DNA of 64,000 nt. Origin: Streptantibioticus rubrisoli (GTDB lineage Bacteria > Actinomycetota > Actinomycetes > Streptomycetales > Streptomycetaceae). The DNA lies in contig NZ_JANFNH010000026.1 in the NCBI RefSeq assembly GCF_024436055.1, positions 22,318 to 86,317 on the forward strand. The letters are read 5' to 3'. Position 1 is the stretch's first letter. Every line of letters starts with the position of its first letter. Under the pieces are notes generated by a model that did no database searches, had not been told where the DNA came from, and saw only the letters and a list, made by a program, of their open reading frames with translations. Both the position numbers and the translations under genes were made by a program. This document shows, in pieces, positions 7,964 through 16,069 of this stretch.

Positions 7964-9639
7964 GCCTCCTCCCGCATGGGAACCCGGACCCCGCGCTCCG
8001 CCGCGACCGCGTCAGCGATGTCGTACCCGGCGTCCACGTGCCGGATGACGCCCATCCCAGGGTCGTTGGTCAGCACACGCCGGATCTTCTCGCCCGCGAG
8101 CGCGGTGCCGTCCGCGACGGTGACCTGGCCCGCGTGGATCGAGCGCCCCATGCCGACTCCACCGCCGTGGTGGATGGAGACCCACGAGGCGCCGGAGGCC
8201 ACGTTGACCATGGCGTTGAGCAGCGGCCAGTCGGCGATCGCGTCGGAGCCGTCCAGCATCGCCTCGGTCTCCCGGTACGGGGAGGCCACCGAACCGCAGT
8301 CGAGGTGGTCGCGGCCGATGACGACGGGCGCGGTCAACTCACCGCTGGCCACCATGTCGTTGAAGCGCTCACCGGCCTTGTCCCGCTCACCGTAGCCGAG
8401 CCAGCAGATGCGGGCGGGCAGGCCCTGGAAGTGGACGCGTTCCCCGGCCATCCGGATCCAGCGGGCGAGGGACTCGTTCTCCGGGAACAGGTCGAGGATC
8501 GCCCGGTCGGTGGCCGCGATGTCCTTCGGGTCACCGGACAGCGCCGCCCACCGGAACGGCCCCTTGCCCTCGCAGAACAGCGGCCGGATGTACGCGGGCA
8601 CGAAGCCGGGGAAGGCGAACGCCCGCTCGTAACCGGCGAGTTGGGCCTCACCGCGGATGGAGTTGCCGTAGTCGAAGACCTCGGCGCCCGCGTCCAGGAA
8701 GCCGACCATCGCCTCGACGTGCCTGGCCATGGACTCCCGGGCCCGCTGGGTGAAGTCGGCGGGCTTCTCCCGCGCGAACTCCGCCATGTCCTCGAAGGCC
8801 ACGCCCAGCGGCAGATAGCTCAGCGGGTCGTGGGCGCTGGTCTGGTCGGTGACGATGTCGATGGGCGCGCCCATCTCCAGCATGCGCGGCAGGAGTTCGG
8901 CCGCGTTGCCGAGCAGGCCGATGGACAGGGCCTTGCGCTGGTCGCGGGCCTCGGTGGCCAACTGGAGCGCGTGGTCGAGGGAGTCGGCCTTCACGTCCAG
9001 GTAGCGGTGGCCGATGCGCCGTTCGATGGCGCGCGGGTCGCAGTCGATACAGATCGCCACGCCGCCGTTCATGGTGACGGCGAGCGGCTGGGCGCCGCCC
9101 ATGCCGCCGAGTCCGGCGGTCAGCGTGATGGTTCCGGCCAGCGAGCCGCCGAACCGCTTGGCCGCCACCGCCGCGAAGGTCTCGTAGGTGCCCTGGAGGA
9201 TGCCCTGGGTACCGATGTAGATCCACGACCCGGCGGTCATCTGCCCGTACATCGTCAGGCCGAGCGCCTCCAGGCGGCGGAACTCCTCCCAGTTCGCCCA
9301 GTCCCCGACCAGGTTGGAGTTGGCGATCAGCACCCGCGGCGCCCACTCGTGGGTGGTCATCACGCCTACCGGGCGGCCGGACTGGACGAGCATCGTCTCG
9401 TCCTGCTTCAGCCCCTTGAGGGTGCGCACCATGGCGTCGAACGAGCGCCAGTCGCGGGCCGCCTTGCCGGTGCCGCCGTAGACGACCAGCTTGTCGGGGT
9501 GCTCCGCGACCTCGGGGTCGAGGTTGTTCTGGAGCATCCGCAGCGCGGCCTCCTGCTGCCAGCCGAGGGCACTGAGCTGGGTGCCTCGCGGGGCGCGGAC
9601 CGGTCGGGGGCCGGGTTCACCTACGGCCGTCGCGGACAT
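7960..9639 (-). CDS. hutU: Urocanate hydratase (urocanase)
   Basis: HutU adds water to urocanate using tightly bound NAD+ to give imidazolonepropionate, the second step of histidine degradation. The 559-aa product has the urocanase hallmarks [31 protein letters not shown] and [18 protein letters not shown] chose ATG 9639 because GAGGAGG sits 8-9 nt upstream; in-frame ATGs at 9660 and 9690 lack this. It is the first gene of hutU-M20-hutF-hutI, with every junction overlapping. The promoter and a palindrome lie at 9689-9723. The hutH lyase for step one is not in the window. Confidence 0.96.
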   Translation of the reverse strand: MSATAVGEPGPRPVRAPRGTQLSALGWQQEAALRMLQNNLDPEVAEHPDKLVVYGGTGKAARDWRSFDAMVRTLKGLKQDETMLVQSGRPVGVMTTHEWAPRVLIANSNLVGDWANWEEFRRLEALGLTMYGQMTAGSWIYIGTQGILQGTYETFAAVAAKRFGGSLAGTITLTAGLGGMGGAQPLAVTMNGGVAICIDCDPRAIERRIGHRYLDVKADSLDHALQLATEARDQRKALSIGLLGNAAELLPRMLEMGAPIDIVTDQTSAHDPLSYLPLGVAFEDMAEFAREKPADFTQRARESMARHVEAMVGFLDAGAEVFDYGNSIRGEAQLAGYERAFAFPGFVPAYIRPLFCEGKGPFRWAALSGDPKDIAATDRAILDLFPENESLARWIRMAGERVHFQGLPARICWLGYGERDKAGERFNDMVASGELTAPVVIGRDHLDCGSVASPYRETEAMLDGSDAIADWPLLNAMVNVASGASWVSIHHGGGVGMGRSIHAGQVTVADGTALAGEKIRRVLTNDPGMGVIRHVDAGYDIADAVAAERGVRVPMREEA

Positions 9640-9688
9640 GCGGGTCGCCTCCTCACGCATCGTCTCCCGACCAGGACTGGATCGGGTC

Positions 9689-9723
9689 ATTCACATACTT
9701 GCCGCGTGAATAGTTCCAGTCAA
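9689..9723 (-). promoter_or_regulatory. hut operon promoter with palindromic operator
   Basis: On the minus strand, TTGACT (9718-9723) and AAGTAT (9695-9700) are separated by 17 nt, a good SigA/HrdB-type promoter about 56 nt upstream of the hutU start. A perfect inverted repeat ATTCAC-N11-GTGAAT (9689-9711) spans the -10 region, the position expected for a repressor operator. The binding regulator is not evident in the window. Confidence 0.6.
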
Positions 9724-9787
9724 CAGGTGGCGCGGCCGGTGTTCGCGGCTACTGGCGGGCGGACGCCGCCGGTGGTGGAGTGGGGCC

Positions 9788-11128
9788 ATGGCATCCGCGG
9801 AGTTCCAGCCTGACCCGGCGACCCGCCGGGCGCACGCCCTGCGCGCCGCGGTGGAGCAGGGGGTGTTGGGCGCGGAGCTGCCGGTCGTCGGACTGCTGGA
9901 CGTCCAGGGCATCAGGCAGTCGGCCCGCGAACTGCGCGCCGCGTTCGCCACTCCTAGGGTGAGCGTCAGCCACGCCTTCGCGGTGAAGGCGGCGTCCCTG
10001 GTCCCGGTGCTGCGGCTGCTGTATGCCGAGGGCATCGGGTGTGAGGTGGCCAGCCCCGGCGAGCTGGCGCTGGCCCGGGCGGCCGGGGTGGCCGCGCACC
10101 ACATCGTGCTGGACTCCCCCGCCAAGACCGGCACCGAACTGCGCGCGGCCCTGGCGCTCGGGGTCGCCGTCAACGCCGACAACCCGCAGGAGCTGGACCG
10201 CCTGGACGCGCTGCTCGCCGGCCGCGACACCGCGTCCCCGGTGGGCCTGCGGGTCAACCCGCAGATCGGCGGCGGCAGCATCGCCGCCACCAGCACCGCC
10301 ACCGACCGGTCCAAGTTCGGCCTGCCGCTACGCGATCCGGGCGTGGTGGACTGGCTGGTGGACGCCTGCGCGCGGCGCCCCTGGCTCACCCGGTTGCACG
10401 CGCACACCGGCTCCCAGGGCTGCCCGCTGGAGCTGATGGCCGAAGGCGTGCGGGTCACATACGAACTCGCCGAGCGGATCAACGCGACCGTCGGACGGCG
10501 GCAGATCGACACCCTGGACATCGGCGGCGGCCTGCCGGTGAACTTCGCCTCCGACGACACGAAGCCGACGCACCACGAGTACGCCCGGCTGCTGAGGGCC
10601 ACCGTGCCAGGCCTGTTCGACGGCCGCTACGGCATCGTCACCGAGTTCGGGCGCTCGCTGCTGGCCAAGCACGGCACGATCCTGGCCCGCGTGGAGTACG
10701 CCAAGACCGCGGGCGGCCGTCGGATCGCGGTCACCCACGCGGGCGCCCAGCTCGCCACCCGTACCGTCTACGCGCCCGGCGCCTGGCCGATCCGGGTCAC
10801 CGCGCTGGACGCCAGGGGCCACCCCAAGGGCGGCGCGCCGGTCGCCCAGGACGTCGCCGGGCCGTGCTGCTTCGCGGGCGACATCGTGGCCGAGGCCCGC
10901 GAGCTGCCGCCGCTGCGGGAGGGCGACCTGGTGGCGCTGCTGGACACCGGCGCGTACTACTTCTCCAACCACTACCAGTACAACTCGCTGCCCAGGCCCG
11001 GGATTTACGGGTACGTGTGCGACGGCGACAGGGTGCGGTTCGCGACCGTACGGGCGCCGCAGACGCTCGACGAGATCGTCGCGGAGAGCGGCGGCGCCCA
11101 GCCGGAGGCGCTCAGCGCACTGAGCTGA
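9788..11128 (+). CDS. PLP-dependent (fold type III) decarboxylase, diaminopimelate decarboxylase-like
   Basis: The 446-aa product belongs to the alanine-racemase/decarboxylase fold. It shows the PLP lysine in HAFAVKAAS, HTGSQ, the phosphate loop GGGLPVNF, EFGRSL, the catalytic Cys region GPCCFAGD and the partner-subunit loop DTGAYYFSNHYQYNS. LysA enzymes make lysine from meso-diaminopimelate, but this copy has shifted motifs (EFGRS rather than EPGRS) and stands alone, so its substrate is uncertain. It diverges from hutU across a 148-bp control region and overlaps the next gene tail-to-tail by 17 bp. Confidence 0.8.
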   Translation: MASAEFQPDPATRRAHALRAAVEQGVLGAELPVVGLLDVQGIRQSARELRAAFATPRVSVSHAFAVKAASLVPVLRLLYAEGIGCEVASPGELALARAAGVAAHHIVLDSPAKTGTELRAALALGVAVNADNPQELDRLDALLAGRDTASPVGLRVNPQIGGGSIAATSTATDRSKFGLPLRDPGVVDWLVDACARRPWLTRLHAHTGSQGCPLELMAEGVRVTYELAERINATVGRRQIDTLDIGGGLPVNFASDDTKPTHHEYARLLRATVPGLFDGRYGIVTEFGRSLLAKHGTILARVEYAKTAGGRRIAVTHAGAQLATRTVYAPGAWPIRVTALDARGHPKGGAPVAQDVAGPCCFAGDIVAEARELPPLREGDLVALLDTGAYYFSNHYQYNSLPRPGIYGYVCDGDRVRFATVRAPQTLDEIVAESGGAQPEALSALS

Positions 11129-11720
11129 CCACCCGTCGGGCGCCGCCCGGCCGGGCGTCTCCGGCGGCCGGACCGGTGGTCAGGTACGCGCGTACGTCCC
11201 GGCCCGCGGGTCCGCGGCGCATCGCCTGCTCAGGGCGCACCCACAGCAACGCCTCGTGCGACCGCTCCCAGCGGCCCAGCCAGAGCGCCTTCGCCCACAG
11301 TCCGGCCCCCACCCCGGCCAGCAGCATGCCGCCCGCCGCGGAAGCCGCCGCCGAACTGCCGACCGCCAGCGCGAACGCCAGCAGCAGCCACCAGCCGCGC
11401 GGCCGCAGCCACTGGCGGGCGGTGACCGAACGGTCCTGCAGGAACGCCGACTTGGCGGCGTGCGTCGCGGCACCCGCCAGCGCGGTGTACCGCCCGCGCC
11501 GGGTGAGGAACGCGGCCACCGCGGCGACAAGGAACACCACGGCGCCGCCCAGCGCCCCGATCCGGCGCCCGGTGAAGCCCGGCACGAAGGCTCCGGCGAC
11601 CGCCGCCAGCACCCCCAGCCACCAGCACCACCGAGCCGCCATCCGTACCATCACCGCCACCCGAGCCAGCGCATACGCCCCGCGCCCCACGACCGTCCTC
11701 CTCCGATCCGTAATCGACAC
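11112..11720 (-). CDS. Conserved membrane protein of unknown function
   Basis: The 202-aa product has about four hydrophobic segments: WWLGVLAAVAGAFVPGF, GALGGAVVFLVAAVAAFL, WWLLLAFALAVGSSAAASA and GGMLLAGVGAGLWAKAL. It has a basic N-terminus and a soluble tail containing SHEALLWVRPEQAMRRGPAG. I recognise no catalytic motif. It is convergent with, and overlaps by 17 bp, the decarboxylase gene. Confidence 0.7.
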   Translation of the reverse strand: MSITDRRRTVVGRGAYALARVAVMVRMAARWCWWLGVLAAVAGAFVPGFTGRRIGALGGAVVFLVAAVAAFLTRRGRYTALAGAATHAAKSAFLQDRSVTARQWLRPRGWWLLLAFALAVGSSAAASAAGGMLLAGVGAGLWAKALWLGRWERSHEALLWVRPEQAMRRGPAGRDVRAYLTTGPAAGDARPGGARRVVSSVR

Positions 11721-11806
11721 TTTCCGGTCGGGAGATTACTCAGCGAACCTCAAAACAGCGTGAGGAACAGGGCGAGGAGCAGCGTGCGGACGTAAACCGG
11801 ACACCA

Positions 11807-12649
11807 TCAGTCGACGAACAGCCCACGGGTCGCGGCCCGCGCGTCGAACTCCTCAAGCCGGGCCTGTGCGTCCGGCAGGTTGTCGCACATCGCCTCGAGC
11901 AGCACCCGGCCCAGCATCATAGGCGCGCACGGCGTGTCGAAGACCAGCCCGGTGCCGACCGCGGCGGGCAGCAGCAGGTCGGAGTCCTTGGCGACCGGCG
12001 CGAACGAGCTGTCGGCGACGGTGACGACGGTCAGCCCGGCCTGCTTGGCGTACCCCAGGGCGTCCACCACCTCGCGCGGGTGGCGCGGCAGCGCGAAGCA
12101 CAGCAGCGCGCTGGCGCCCGCCCGCCGGGCGGCGTCAATGCGGTCGGCCAGCGCGCTGCCGCCCTCGTCCAGCACTCGTACGTCAGGGTGCACCTTGGCC
12201 GCGAAGTACCCGAAGCCGCGCGCCTGTGCCCCGGCCGCCCGCAGTCCCAGGACCAGCAGCGGCCGGGAGGCGGCCAGCAGCCGTCCGGCCCGGGCCACCG
12301 GTTCCGGATCGGCCAGCAGCGCGCGCAGCTGCCGCAGGTTCTCCATCTCGTCGTCCACGGCCTGCTGGTACTCGTTGTGGCGCTCGCTCCGCTCGGCCTG
12401 CGGCGCGGGAGCGACCTCGCGCAGATGGCGGCGCAGCGCTGGATACCCGTCGAAGCCCAGCGCCACCGCGAACCGGGTCACCGACGGCTGGCTCACCCCG
12501 GCCAGTTCGGCGACCTCAACGGAGGACAGGAACGGTGCGTCGGCGGCCCTGCGCACCAGGCAGTGCGCGATCCGCCGCTGGGTGGGCGTCAGCCGATGCC
12601 CGTCGAACAGCCGCATCAGCCGCGCCGCTCCCCCGTCCTGCGTCGCCAT
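11807..12649 (-). CDS. MurR/RpiR-family transcriptional regulator
   Basis: This 280-aa regulator has an N-terminal RpiR helix-turn-helix (LTPTQRRIAHCLVRRA followed by SVEVAELAGVSQPSVTRFAV) and a C-terminal SIS sugar-phosphate-type domain (LLVLGLRAAGAQARGFGYFA, then ALLCFALPRHPREVVDAL). Such proteins respond to phosphorylated sugars or related metabolites. ATG 12649 has AGGAGG 7 nt upstream. The gene stands alone; an exact 20-bp palindrome 79-98 bp upstream may be its own operator. Proximity to the hut operon allows, but does not show, a role there. Confidence 0.88.
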   Translation of the reverse strand: MATQDGGAARLMRLFDGHRLTPTQRRIAHCLVRRAADAPFLSSVEVAELAGVSQPSVTRFAVALGFDGYPALRRHLREVAPAPQAERSERHNEYQQAVDDEMENLRQLRALLADPEPVARAGRLLAASRPLLVLGLRAAGAQARGFGYFAAKVHPDVRVLDEGGSALADRIDAARRAGASALLCFALPRHPREVVDALGYAKQAGLTVVTVADSSFAPVAKDSDLLLPAAVGTGLVFDTPCAPMMLGRVLLEAMCDNLPDAQARLEEFDARAATRGLFVD

Positions 12650-12727
12650 CGCCCCTCCTGGCCTGGTCCCGTCCACCGCCCGAGCAGACTAGCGCCCGCG
12701 CATGGCCCCCCATTCAGCCTGCCATGA

Positions 12728-12747
12728 CCTGCATGGATCCATGCAGG
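12728..12747. promoter_or_regulatory. Perfect 20-bp palindrome, candidate operator
   Basis: CCTGCATGGATCCATGCAGG reads the same on both strands with no loop. It lies between the rpiR-type gene start (12649) and the end of the L25-like gene (12773). A loopless palindrome is a poor terminator but a typical dimeric-regulator site, so autoregulation by the RpiR protein is the simplest idea. Confidence 0.45.
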
Positions 12748-12772
12748 GCGCGGGTCCGCGGACGGGGCGGGG

Positions 12773-13384
12773 CTACTCGGCTTCGGGGGGCGCGGGGGCT
12801 TCCGCCGCCTCCTCGGCGGCCACCTCCTCCTCGGGGACCTCCTCCGCCTGGGCCGCGACCACCTGCAGCAGGGCCGTGTCGCCGTCGACGGCCAGCGCGG
12901 TGCCCTTGGGCAGTGGGACGTCCTTGGCGTAGATGGCGTGCCCGGCGTCCAGGCCCGCGATGGAGACGGTGAGCGTCTCCGGGATCGCGGTGGCCTCGGC
13001 CTCCACCGGCAGGGCGTCCAGCAGGTGCTCGATCAGGTTGCCGCCCGGGGCCAGGTCGCCCTCGGTCTGGATCGGCACCTCGACGGTGACCTTCTCACCG
13101 CGCTTCACCTCCAGCAGGTCCACGTGGACCAGGAAGCGCCGGACTGCCTCCCGCTGCACGGACTTGGGGATGACCAGCTGCTTCTTGCCCTCGATGTCCA
13201 GGTTGATCAGCACGTTGGGGGTCTTCAGCGCCATCATCAGCTCATGGCTGTCGATCAGCACATGTCTGGGCTCGGCACCGTGCCCGTAGACGACGGCCGG
13301 GACCTTGTTCTCCCGGCGGGCCCGGCGGGCCGCGCCCTTGCCGTACTCATTGCGCAGCTCAGCGCTCAGCCGCACCTCAGCCAT
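12773..13384 (-). CDS. rplY: Ribosomal protein L25/general stress protein Ctc
   Basis: L25 binds 5S rRNA in the large subunit. The 203-aa product has the L25 N-domain (ELRNEYGKGAARRARRENKV, then PAVVYGHG) and the TL5/Ctc C-domain (HVDLLEVKRGEKVTVEVPI), ending in an acidic Ala/Glu-rich tail. ATG 13384 has GAGGAG upstream. In Streptomyces rplY normally sits beside pth and prs; here none of them is adjacent, so this may be a second, paralogous copy (inference from remembered gene order). Confidence 0.88.
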   Translation of the reverse strand: MAEVRLSAELRNEYGKGAARRARRENKVPAVVYGHGAEPRHVLIDSHELMMALKTPNVLINLDIEGKKQLVIPKSVQREAVRRFLVHVDLLEVKRGEKVTVEVPIQTEGDLAPGGNLIEHLLDALPVEAEATAIPETLTVSIAGLDAGHAIYAKDVPLPKGTALAVDGDTALLQVVAAQAEEVPEEEVAAEEAAEAPAPPEAE

Positions 13385-13498
13385 GACTGCACTCCTCGTG
13401 TTCCGACGATCCGGTGGCCCGACGATCCGCTGGCGAGGGTATCCACCCAAACCACCCGAAAACCCGCCTTACCTACAGGTGTCGCCCGAACCACCCGG

Positions 13499-13957
13499 TT
13501 ACGTCAGGAACGCCAGCACGCCATGAACGACGGTCGTGCCTCCGCAGTCGCCGTTCCCCGACGGGTCGGCGTCGCTCGGATCCCAGGCCAGGAACAACTC
13601 CAGCATGACGGGCAGAACGCCGAGCCCGGCCGCGACAAGACCGAGCGACCCCTGCCACACCGAACTGGCCGTCCACCCCCGGCGGCGCGATCCCAGCCAC
13701 AGCGCCCAACCCAGCACAACGCCACCCAACCCGCAAGCCAGGCCCAGGTAATCGGTGACGTACATCGTCCATGGCGCGGCGTGCTCGCTACACCAGTTCC
13801 GGCGGTATGCGTTGTCTGCGGAGATGTATGCGGAAGCAAACAGCACACCCGCAACGACGAGGCTCGGCACCAGCATCGCCCAGCGGCGCCACGCCCGTGA
13901 GGGCGGTCGTACACCTACTACGTCAACAGCGACAGCACGCTGTGGATGATCCCCCAT
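13499..13957 (-). CDS. Small multi-span membrane protein, paralogue of its upstream neighbour
   Basis: A 152-aa protein with about four hydrophobic spans (MLVPSLVVAGVLFASAYI, YLGLACGLGGVVLGWALWL, SLGLVAAGLGVLPVMLELFL and the C-terminal HGVLAFLT). It shares layout and several words with the product of 13918-14382: RRGW-SxWQG, a PSG-N/CxG patch and a xxHxVLxxLT C-terminus. The ATG at 13957 makes a 40-bp overlap with the upstream gene, suggesting coupling; a start at ATG CTG (MLVPS) is possible. Its position after an amidase-domain protein suggests an immunity role (inference). Confidence 0.6.
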   Translation of the reverse strand: MGDHPQRAVAVDVVGVRPPSRAWRRWAMLVPSLVVAGVLFASAYISADNAYRRNWCSEHAAPWTMYVTDYLGLACGLGGVVLGWALWLGSRRRGWTASSVWQGSLGLVAAGLGVLPVMLELFLAWDPSDADPSGNGDCGGTTVVHGVLAFLT

Positions 13958-14382
13958 CCCTCGCAATTCACCCCACCAGAAGGATCCGGCCGATAAAGGA
14001 AATAGATGTTCAGCGCTTCCGTCGCCAACGGCACCCATCCCACAAGCGCCGTCAGAGAGCTGACTCTCCCCTGCCAGGCCGAAGCGAGCACCCATCCTCG
14101 CCGCCGGACACCGCGCGACAACACGAAATGCAGCCCGAACCCCGCCAGGCCACACATAAGTGCCGCGTAAGCACTGGCGTATACCGTCCACGGAGTGCCG
14201 ATCACCACACAAGCCGCCGCCTGCTCAGCCGCATGCGCGTCGGAAGCGATCCAGTAGACGGCGAACAAGCCGATACTCAAGGCCACTAGCCCGGGCACCA
14301 GCAACAGCGCCCGCCGCCACACCACTGGCATGGGACCCGCCTCGCCGGGAGCGGCCGAATCCATGATGTCCGCGATCTTCAA
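13918..14382 (-). CDS. Small multi-span membrane protein, candidate immunity protein
   Basis: A 154-aa membrane protein with spans at RALLLVPGLVALSIGLFAVYW, YASAYAALMCGLAGFGLHFV, SLTALVGWVPLATEALNIYF and a C-terminal IIHSVLSLLT. It begins with TTG at 14382 only 3 nt after the preceding stop, or with ATG at 14364. It is a tandem paralogue of the next gene downstream. Duplicated small membrane proteins directly after a secreted hydrolase-like ORF are a common toxin-immunity arrangement, but no known immunity family was recognised. Confidence 0.6.
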   Translation of the reverse strand: MKIADIMDSAAPGEAGPMPVVWRRALLLVPGLVALSIGLFAVYWIASDAHAAEQAAACVVIGTPWTVYASAYAALMCGLAGFGLHFVLSRGVRRRGWVLASAWQGRVSSLTALVGWVPLATEALNIYFLYRPDPSGGVNCEGWGIIHSVLSLLT

Positions 14383-14385
14383 GGT

Positions 14386-15647
14386 TCAGTACCAGTTCGG
14401 CATCGGACGCACTATCCGGATTCGCTGAGCACCCTTCGATTCGACGAAGGAAGGCAGGTGCCCGTCCAGACTGACGTTCTTGTAGTCGGCATTGTGTTGT
14501 GTGTATTTGATATCGCCATCGGGGGTCACCGAGGTGATGACCGCCGCATGGTGAGCCTCGCCGTGCTGGACACCGTCTCTCGGACCGTCCTGGTCGTAGA
14601 AGATGATGTCCCCGGGCTGCGCCTGCGATGGCGGGACTTCCTTACCGCCGTTGTTCAAGAGAAAGCCCTGAAGGCCGTCGGCGTAGGCCCATGTCCTGGA
14701 GTAGGACAACGACGCTGCCCACGAGTCGGGAAGAAGCGAGGGGTCGTCCGACCGGCCCCAGGCGTTGTCACCATGGATCCCCAGCAGCCAGTCGCTCTTG
14801 GGCCGCATACCGCTTCGCCAGAGCGCCTCGGACACGAAGTTGGTGCAGTTGTCCTCGAAGTGCGTGAGTCCGGTGAGTTCCAGTTGTCCAGTGCCCACTG
14901 CACCAGCTTGACGCGGTTGTACTTCCCGTCCCCGTACAGCTCCTGTTTCACGGAGTCGGGAATCCCGTCGAGGTTCGCCAGAGCCACCGGCTCGGCGCGC
15001 ATGAGGTCATACCGCTGCTTGTCTGTTAGGCCGTTCCACCACTCCTTGACCAGCGCTGGATTCCTTCCATCGGGGATGTCGCTGGCCAGCAAGTCTGCCT
15101 CGGTCTGCGACGCATCGTTCTGCAACTGCAGAGCCTTGTACGGCTCGGTGATGTTCACCGCCGCGGTGAGCCGGTCCAACTCCGGCCACGCCTTGTTGTC
15201 CGCGTCCGTGGCCTGGCGGAGGGCCTCGGTGATCAGGCCGGATATTTCGGAGCGGAGGCGCTGCTCGTCCGGGGAGTAGATGTGGTCCGGGTTCGGCAGC
15301 AAGTTGCCGTTGTCGTCCAGTCCGATGCCGTTGTCGCGGGCGATGTCATAAGCGGTCTTCAGGGTTTGCTGGGCGAGTTGCATCGACTCGGTGAGGCCGT
15401 CCAGCACCATCGTCACGCCGCGCATGATGTCGGCACCGGCCTCCAACTCGTCGGCCAGCGCGGCGAGTTTCCTCCCGGCGTCCTGGCCGACCTTGTTGGT
15501 CCAGTTCTTGGCGAGCGGAGCCGTGCCCTGGTCCCGAATGTCGTGGGCGGCCTGCAGCGCCCACTTCGACAGGTTGAGCCATTCGTCGGCGGCGTCCTGC
15601 CAGGGCTTGATCCTGAGGTTGTTCAGGCTCGCGTAGTCGACCCACGT
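14386..15647 (-). pseudogene. Frameshifted helical-plus-amidase-domain protein (toxin-like)
   Basis: The N-terminal part, from about 15645, reads WVDYASLNNLRIKPWQDAAD and continues as a long helical WXG/LXG-like domain, then has ALVKEWWNGLTDKQRYDLM. Near 14880 the frame must shift (from VKLVQWALDNWN to LTGLTHFEDNCTNFVSEALW) to enter an Amidase_6-type domain with CTNFVSEALW, QPGDIIFYDQ, HHAAVITSV and YTQHNADYKN, the Cys/His pattern of a papain-like amidase. A second lesion is likely at the start: GTGGGTCGAC would begin in frame if it were GTGGTCGAC, and no ATG/GTG exists in frame. It follows the EspC-like gene directly. Either a pseudogene or assembly errors. Confidence 0.7.
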
Positions 15648-16013
15648 TCAGCCCTTCCCCAGGTCGCCCAGCGCCAGCCGCATGCGGCGCGCAGCCTCCG
15701 CGTCCGTGACGTCGTACGCCTTGGCGGCGTCGCTGAGGTCCTTCGCGGTCTGCCCGACCCGGTTGACGAGGTCGACCATGTGGTCCTCCCACGTCCGGGC
15801 GCAGACGTTCAGATACGTACCGGACTGCCAGCCCCACTGGCTGTCGCCCACGTCGTAGCTGGCGTCCACTGCATGGGACACGTGCTTGTTCGCGGCGTCC
15901 GCGAGGGCGCCGACATCGCCGCCCGCCTTGGCGACGCCCGCCGTGTTTATCCCGATGTCGGGCGTGTCAGTCAATCCCGTTCGCCCCAAAGGCAATTGAC
16001 CACCGGTCGGCAC
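15648..16013 (-). CDS. EspC/WXG100-like small helical protein
   Basis: This 121-aa protein resembles type VII secretion-associated EspC-like proteins: a helical N-half (AGVAKAGGDVGALADAANKH), a W-x-W turn (SQWGWQSG) and a C-terminal DLSDAAKAYDVTDAEAARRM, which matches the usual ending LxxAAxxYxxTDxxAA. The GTG at 16013 lacks a clear ribosome site; an internal TTG (LTDTPD) is an alternative. It directly precedes the amidase-domain ORF and would be its chaperone-like secretion partner. No EccC-type ATPase is present in the window. Confidence 0.6.
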   Translation of the reverse strand: MPTGGQLPLGRTGLTDTPDIGINTAGVAKAGGDVGALADAANKHVSHAVDASYDVGDSQWGWQSGTYLNVCARTWEDHMVDLVNRVGQTAKDLSDAAKAYDVTDAEAARRMRLALGDLGKG

Positions 16014-16027
16014 AGCTTAAGCGAAAA

Positions 16028-16056
16028 GGCCGGGTGCGCGGTGTGCGCACCCGGCC
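16028..16056 (-). terminator. Intrinsic terminator downstream of the MMPL gene
   Basis: GGCCGGGTGCGC (16028-16039) pairs perfectly with GCGCACCCGGCC (16045-16056) around a 5-nt loop. On the minus strand the hairpin is followed by TTTT, so it terminates the MMPL transcript before the EspC-like gene. Confidence 0.8.
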
Positions 16057-16069
16057 TCCTGACGTACTG

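Noticed and set aside
5076..8048. 990-codon plus-strand open frame opposite hutF and the M20 gene
   Set aside because: Same antisense effect; the minus-strand genes have intact motifs and coupled starts.
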